Shown: positions 60,381 through 64,000 of the stretch, in pieces
How the letters are laid out: each line of letters opens with the position of its first letter
Position numbering within the stretch: position 1 is the first letter of the stretch
Notes under the pieces: generated by a model
Told to the model about the DNA's origin: nothing
Database searches by the model: none
What the model saw: only the letters and a program-made list of their open reading frames with translations
DNA from: Phorcus lineatus
Taxonomy: Eukaryota > Mollusca > Gastropoda > Trochida > Trochidae
Direction: 5' to 3'
NCBI GenBank assembly: GCA_921293015.1
Contig: OV121092.1
Span: 26,831,264 to 26,895,263, forward strand
Length of the DNA stretch: 64,000 nucleotides
Made by a program: the position numbers and the translations under genes

Positions 60381-63300
60381 TTATCTAGATTTTTTAACTA
60401 TTGACTTCAGAGCATGGAAACCTCCCTTTACACACGATATCACTGATCGAGATTTAGCATCTGGTTTTTCAACAAGGACACGTTCTTTCTTTGATTCCAA
60501 ACTAGTTACAAGCCAGTCCATTGCTTCTTGGAGGCCTTCGCTAGTTTTTGCGCTACATCCCATTATGTTCGCCACTGGAAAGAAGAACATACAACATTAA
60601 GAAGCTTTAAAGGCACTATATCACGATTTACAGGAAAATCATGTGATCTTCCGAAAGGAAAACAAATCTTACCAATCAAATCAATAATATGAGTCAAGTT
60701 CCGTTAAGCAGGTCACTTTCCTTAAAGGATTAAAGCTGCTCACGCAAAAATGGACGCATGCAGATTTGGCTTGATAGATAATAATTTCTTTTATTTGGCA
60801 AGGGATAATCAGAATGAGATGATTGACCGAACATGTGATCAGAAACCAAATACAACCTATTATAGTGAATACAATAAAACCATTAATTACAACCTACCAT
60901 GTGACCTACCATTCATTACAACCTACCATGTGGCCTACCATTAATAACAACCTTCCATGTTACCTACCCTTAATTACAACCTACCATGTGGCCTACCATT
61001 AATAACAACCTACCATGTGACCTCACATGATTACAACCTACCATGAGGCCTACCATTAATAACAACCTACCATGTGACCGTCCCTTAATTACAACCTACC
61101 ATGTGGCCTACCATTAATAACAACCTACCATGTGACCTAACATGATTACAACCTACCATGTGACCTTACATGATTACAACCTACCATGAGACCTAACATG
61201 AGTGAGTGAGTTATTGTTTAACGCCGCTTGGGCAATATTACAGCCATTAGCGGCGACCTAACATGATTACAACCTACTATGTGACCTACCATTAATAACA
61301 ACCTACTATGTGACCTACCATTAATAACAAGCTAAAATGTGACCTACCCTTGATTACAGCCTACTATGTGACCTACCATTGAGTAAAACCTACCATGAGA
61401 CCTAATACGATTACAACCCATTATGTGACCTACCTATAATTACAACCTACCATGTGACCTACCATTTATTAAAACCTACCATGAGACCTAACATGATTAC
61501 TCCCTACTATGTGACCTACCATTAATAACAACCTACCATATGACCTACCATTAATAACAACCTACCATATGACCTAACATGATTACAACCTACCATGTGA
61601 CCTACCATTAATAACAACCTACCATGTGAGCTACTATTAATAACAACCTACCATGTGACCTAACATGATTACAACCTACTATGTTACCTACCATTAATAA
61701 CAACCTACCAAATGACCTACCATTAGTAACAACCTACATTGTACCATGTGACCTACCATTAATTACAGCCTACCATGTGACCTACCGTTAATTATAACCT
61801 ACCATGTGACCTACAATTAATAACAACCTACCACGTGACCTACCATTAATTACAACCTACCATGTGACCTACCACTAATTACAGCCTACCATGTGACCTA
61901 CCGTTAATTAAAACCTACCATGTGACCTAACGTTAATAACAAACTACCATTTGCTCCAAAGTGAAATTACAACCTACCATGTGATCTAATTGAATTAAAA
62001 CTTACCATGTGACCCAGTAACCTCATAAAAGTCCAGTTCTTTGGCCAATTGTTCCACACCGCGAGCTCCTTCCACATCTTGCTTGTTCGCCAGGACTAGA
62101 AAGATGGCGTCTTTTAGCCATTTTTCTTGGAGAAGCTCTTTAAACAGATCGGCTATTAGAGAAGTGTAGTATTCATCGATACAGTCGACAACTATCACAA
62201 TGGCATCAACTCCTTGCTTGTAAATAAAACTGGCCCAGGCTCTCTACAATAAAAAATCATCTTGACATGAGCATGCAGTAAGTCATTTACATTTGAATCC
62301 TTAAAAACTGCCCAAACGAAATTTTGAACATAAAAAAAATTTCTGGAACGAAACCTCTAAGATGAATAATTTTTTCCAAGATGAAGATGTTATCAAGAAG
62401 TTTACTTTTCGTTGTCCCCCAATTTAGGTCTTTTAAGGTTTTATTGCGATGGAATTCGAAGCATTTCAGAACATATGCAATTTATCGAAAATATTAAAGG
62501 AGGCCAAATAGTAGTAACTGAGTTATATGCAACGATGTTGTATATAAGTAAATGTTATTGCCCAATGTTAAGGTCTTTGATACAATGATGATGATTAGTC
62601 AGATAGACAAAATGTAATGGTATGTATGGCCCGGAGACCAATTTTACAATGTTAAGTAGTTTTATCTAAACAGTTCGTTACGATAAGTAATGGTTATAAC
62701 AATGATCATGATGATCAACATCACAATGATATTATTACGATGTAAACAATGTTTTTTTAAAAATTTTGATTGATGATGACGACGACGATGACGATGGTGA
62801 TGACGAGGTTAATGAGACTCACACTGTAATTGCGCCCTCCAAGACCCCACGATACCAAGGATATGTTGTTTATGGCAGTCTTTTTATATCCGGCAACTGT
62901 CAAATGAAAAAGACAACAGAAATAGTAATATCAACAACTTTTAGCGTCGGTTACTCATACTAAACACTCATTGCATACATAAAGCAACGCATTGGAAACT
63001 AGAGTCTTATATTAAAGGTATGAGCCATGACCACTTGGGTAATTTTATTTGGTATTAAAATATTCTGTTGTTTTTCTTCAAATCCATTAAATATTTTAAA
63101 CAAATCAGGGAATATATAGCGTTCTTTGCAAAATTTATCAAAATCAATGCGGTTTAACATTATATAATGGCATCGTCCTAAAAAACAAGAGCTACTAAAA
63201 GCTAGGGCGGTTGTACATTTCATTCTCTACAGTCATTTACCTGCTCTGGGAATATATAATTTAACCCATATGTAACTGAAATACATTTATAAAATAAACT

Positions 63301-63857
63301 AAACCCAGAAAAAGTATGTGTATTGTTTTACTTACAAATGCTTCCTTCTGCTTCAAATGCCTCGAGAGTAGATTGTTTACCAGATCCGGGGAATCCTGCA
63401 AGTCAGATTAAAAAGTTAAAGTCTTCTTACAGTAATTCAGGTCGTCTGGAGGCCATTTATGTAAGCAAGGATTTATATACACGTCCTTTATGAAAGTAAA
63501 TATATGAATGAATGAATGAATGAATGAAAGAATGCAGGAACGAATGATAGATTGAGTGAATGAATGAATGAAAAAAAGAATGAATAAATGAGGTATGAAA
63601 TGAAAGATTACTCATATAGCAAAACATTGATTGTTTTCATTGATTCGATTGATTGTAAAAGCTAGATATCTCGGTTAACTGATTAAAATAAGGGGACGCA
63701 ACTCTGTTCTGAACTGCTTGTTCAGTTTCGCTTCTATTCAATGCTGTTACATCCGAGACTGTGATACATACAAAGTGAAGAATGGATACTTACCGTGCAT
63801 AAATATCTTGATCTCCTGTTTAGACGATAACGTCTGGCTGCTCGATAACTGCCCCAT
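60381..63857 (-). CDS. ARF-like GTPase-fold protein, array copy 6 (209 aa, pseudo-GTPase signature)
   Basis: Exons: 63857-63794, 63395-63336, 62896-62823, 62243-62006, 60574-60381. They are in phase, 209 codons. MGQLSSSQTLSSKQEIKIF; P-loop GFPGSGKQS (Gln29); WGLGGRNYS (Gly59, Arg63); VVDCIDEYY; NKQD at 119-122; CSAKTSEG, with Ser in place of the usual Gly after SAKT; tail SVISCVKGGFHALKSIVKKSR. A TATA box (TATAAATA complement, 63911-63918) lies about 55 bp upstream. Intron 4 holds the longest minisatellite of the array. Its alternative first exon, if any, lies beyond the window. Confidence 0.9.
60830..62005. repeat. Longest 29-bp minisatellite, intron 4 of copy 6
   Basis: About 1.15 kb, roughly 35-40 monomers by length (caacctaccatgtgacctac with cattaataa or catgatta spacers). 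Subtypes alternate, suggesting higher-order amplification. Interrupted once by a retroposon tail at 61203-61258. Confidence 0.9.
61203..61258 (-). mobile_element. Retroposon tail fragment inside the minisatellite
   Basis: gtgagtgagttattgtttaa followed by cgccgcttgggcaatattac and agccattagcggcg. This is a tail I recognise from molluscan SINE or LINE elements. It is flanked on both sides by acctaacatga, which may be a target duplication or simply monomer sequence. Confidence 0.6.
62766..62812. repeat. GAT/GAC microsatellite, intron 3 of copy 6
   Basis: gatgatgacgacgacgatga type, beside exon 3. The short poly-Asp open frame is an artefact. Confidence 0.8.
63504..63595. repeat. GAAT microsatellite, intron 1 of copy 6
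   Basis: gaat and gaaa units at the position equivalent to the microsatellites of copies 3-5. Confidence 0.85.
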
Positions 63858-63910
63858 CTTTCCAAGTCTCGATCAGAGTTTCAGATGAGACAGGACGCTT
63901 TCTGCGCTGG

Positions 63911-63980
63911 TATTTATAGCAAATTCTAAAAATAGTAACATTCGCTCTGAAAACTAATTTCTAAATATAGCACAGGAAGC
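63911..63980 (-). promoter_or_regulatory. Promoter of copy 6: TATA box and conserved 20-mer
   Basis: TATAAATA (complement at 63911-63918) about 55 bp upstream of the ATG, and the complement of ctaaatatagcacaggaagc at 63961-63980. A shared gttactatttttag segment lies between them, as in copies 2-5. Confidence 0.6.
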
Positions 63981-64000
63981 TGCATATTATGATTTGTAAA

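Noticed and set aside
35130-63857. Array members as processed pseudogenes
   Set aside because: All copies keep four introns with identical phases, usable splice sites and open frames, so they arose by DNA duplication and look intact.

Overview
This is animal nuclear DNA: AT-rich, with spliced genes, GT-AG introns, tRNA-derived SINEs, MITEs and a Ty3/Gypsy retrotransposon. The repeat tails (for example the gtgagtgagttattg / aacgccgc type near 61,203) and the protein families suggest a lophotrochozoan, most likely a mollusc. That is an inference; nothing here fixes the species.

Layout. (1) 852-10,708, plus strand: a six-exon gene for a 431-residue glycosyltransferase-like protein with a DUF1647-type domain. 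A SINE, two copies of a short repeat and a broken copy of a multicopy zinc-cysteine protein (3,973-5,375, minus) lie in its introns. (2) 10,709-21,000: mostly non-coding, with MITEs, a SINE, a perfect 50-bp inverted repeat and one weak two-exon cysteine-rich candidate gene (minus, 15,824-16,793). (3) 21,028 to the right edge, minus strand: a head-to-tail tandem array of six ARF-like small-GTPase genes, called copies 1 to 6 here. Each has five exons with identical intron phases and an open frame of 207-221 residues. (4) A young, nearly complete Ty3/Gypsy element (24,939-29,875) sits antisense in intron 1 of copy 1. It has 132-bp LTRs that look identical, a 5-bp target duplication, a tRNA-Leu-type primer site and one frame break at the start of pol.

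The array is the most unusual part. All six proteins keep a myristoylation-type N terminus (MGQ...S), the P-loop lysine, the base-recognition motif (NKQD; NTQD in copy 5) and the G5 Ser-Ala. All six have lost the P-loop Thr that binds magnesium (K or Q instead) and the catalytic Gln of the WDxGGQ motif (R instead), and switch I is not recognisable. Four also lose the Asp of that motif. This reads as an expanded family of pseudo-ARF proteins with a conserved C-terminal tail.

Two structural features accompany the expansion. The intron after exon 4 holds a minisatellite whose monomer contains the exon-4 splice-donor junction itself (29-bp monomer in copies 2-6, a different 39-bp monomer in copy 1). 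Each gene also has or had a second, alternative first exon upstream (MGQSFSYP type). It is the only one seen for copy 1 and is broken in copies 2-5, which carry an MGQLSSS-type first exon instead. Spacers share conserved promoter-side and 3'-flank blocks, consistent with repeated segmental duplication.
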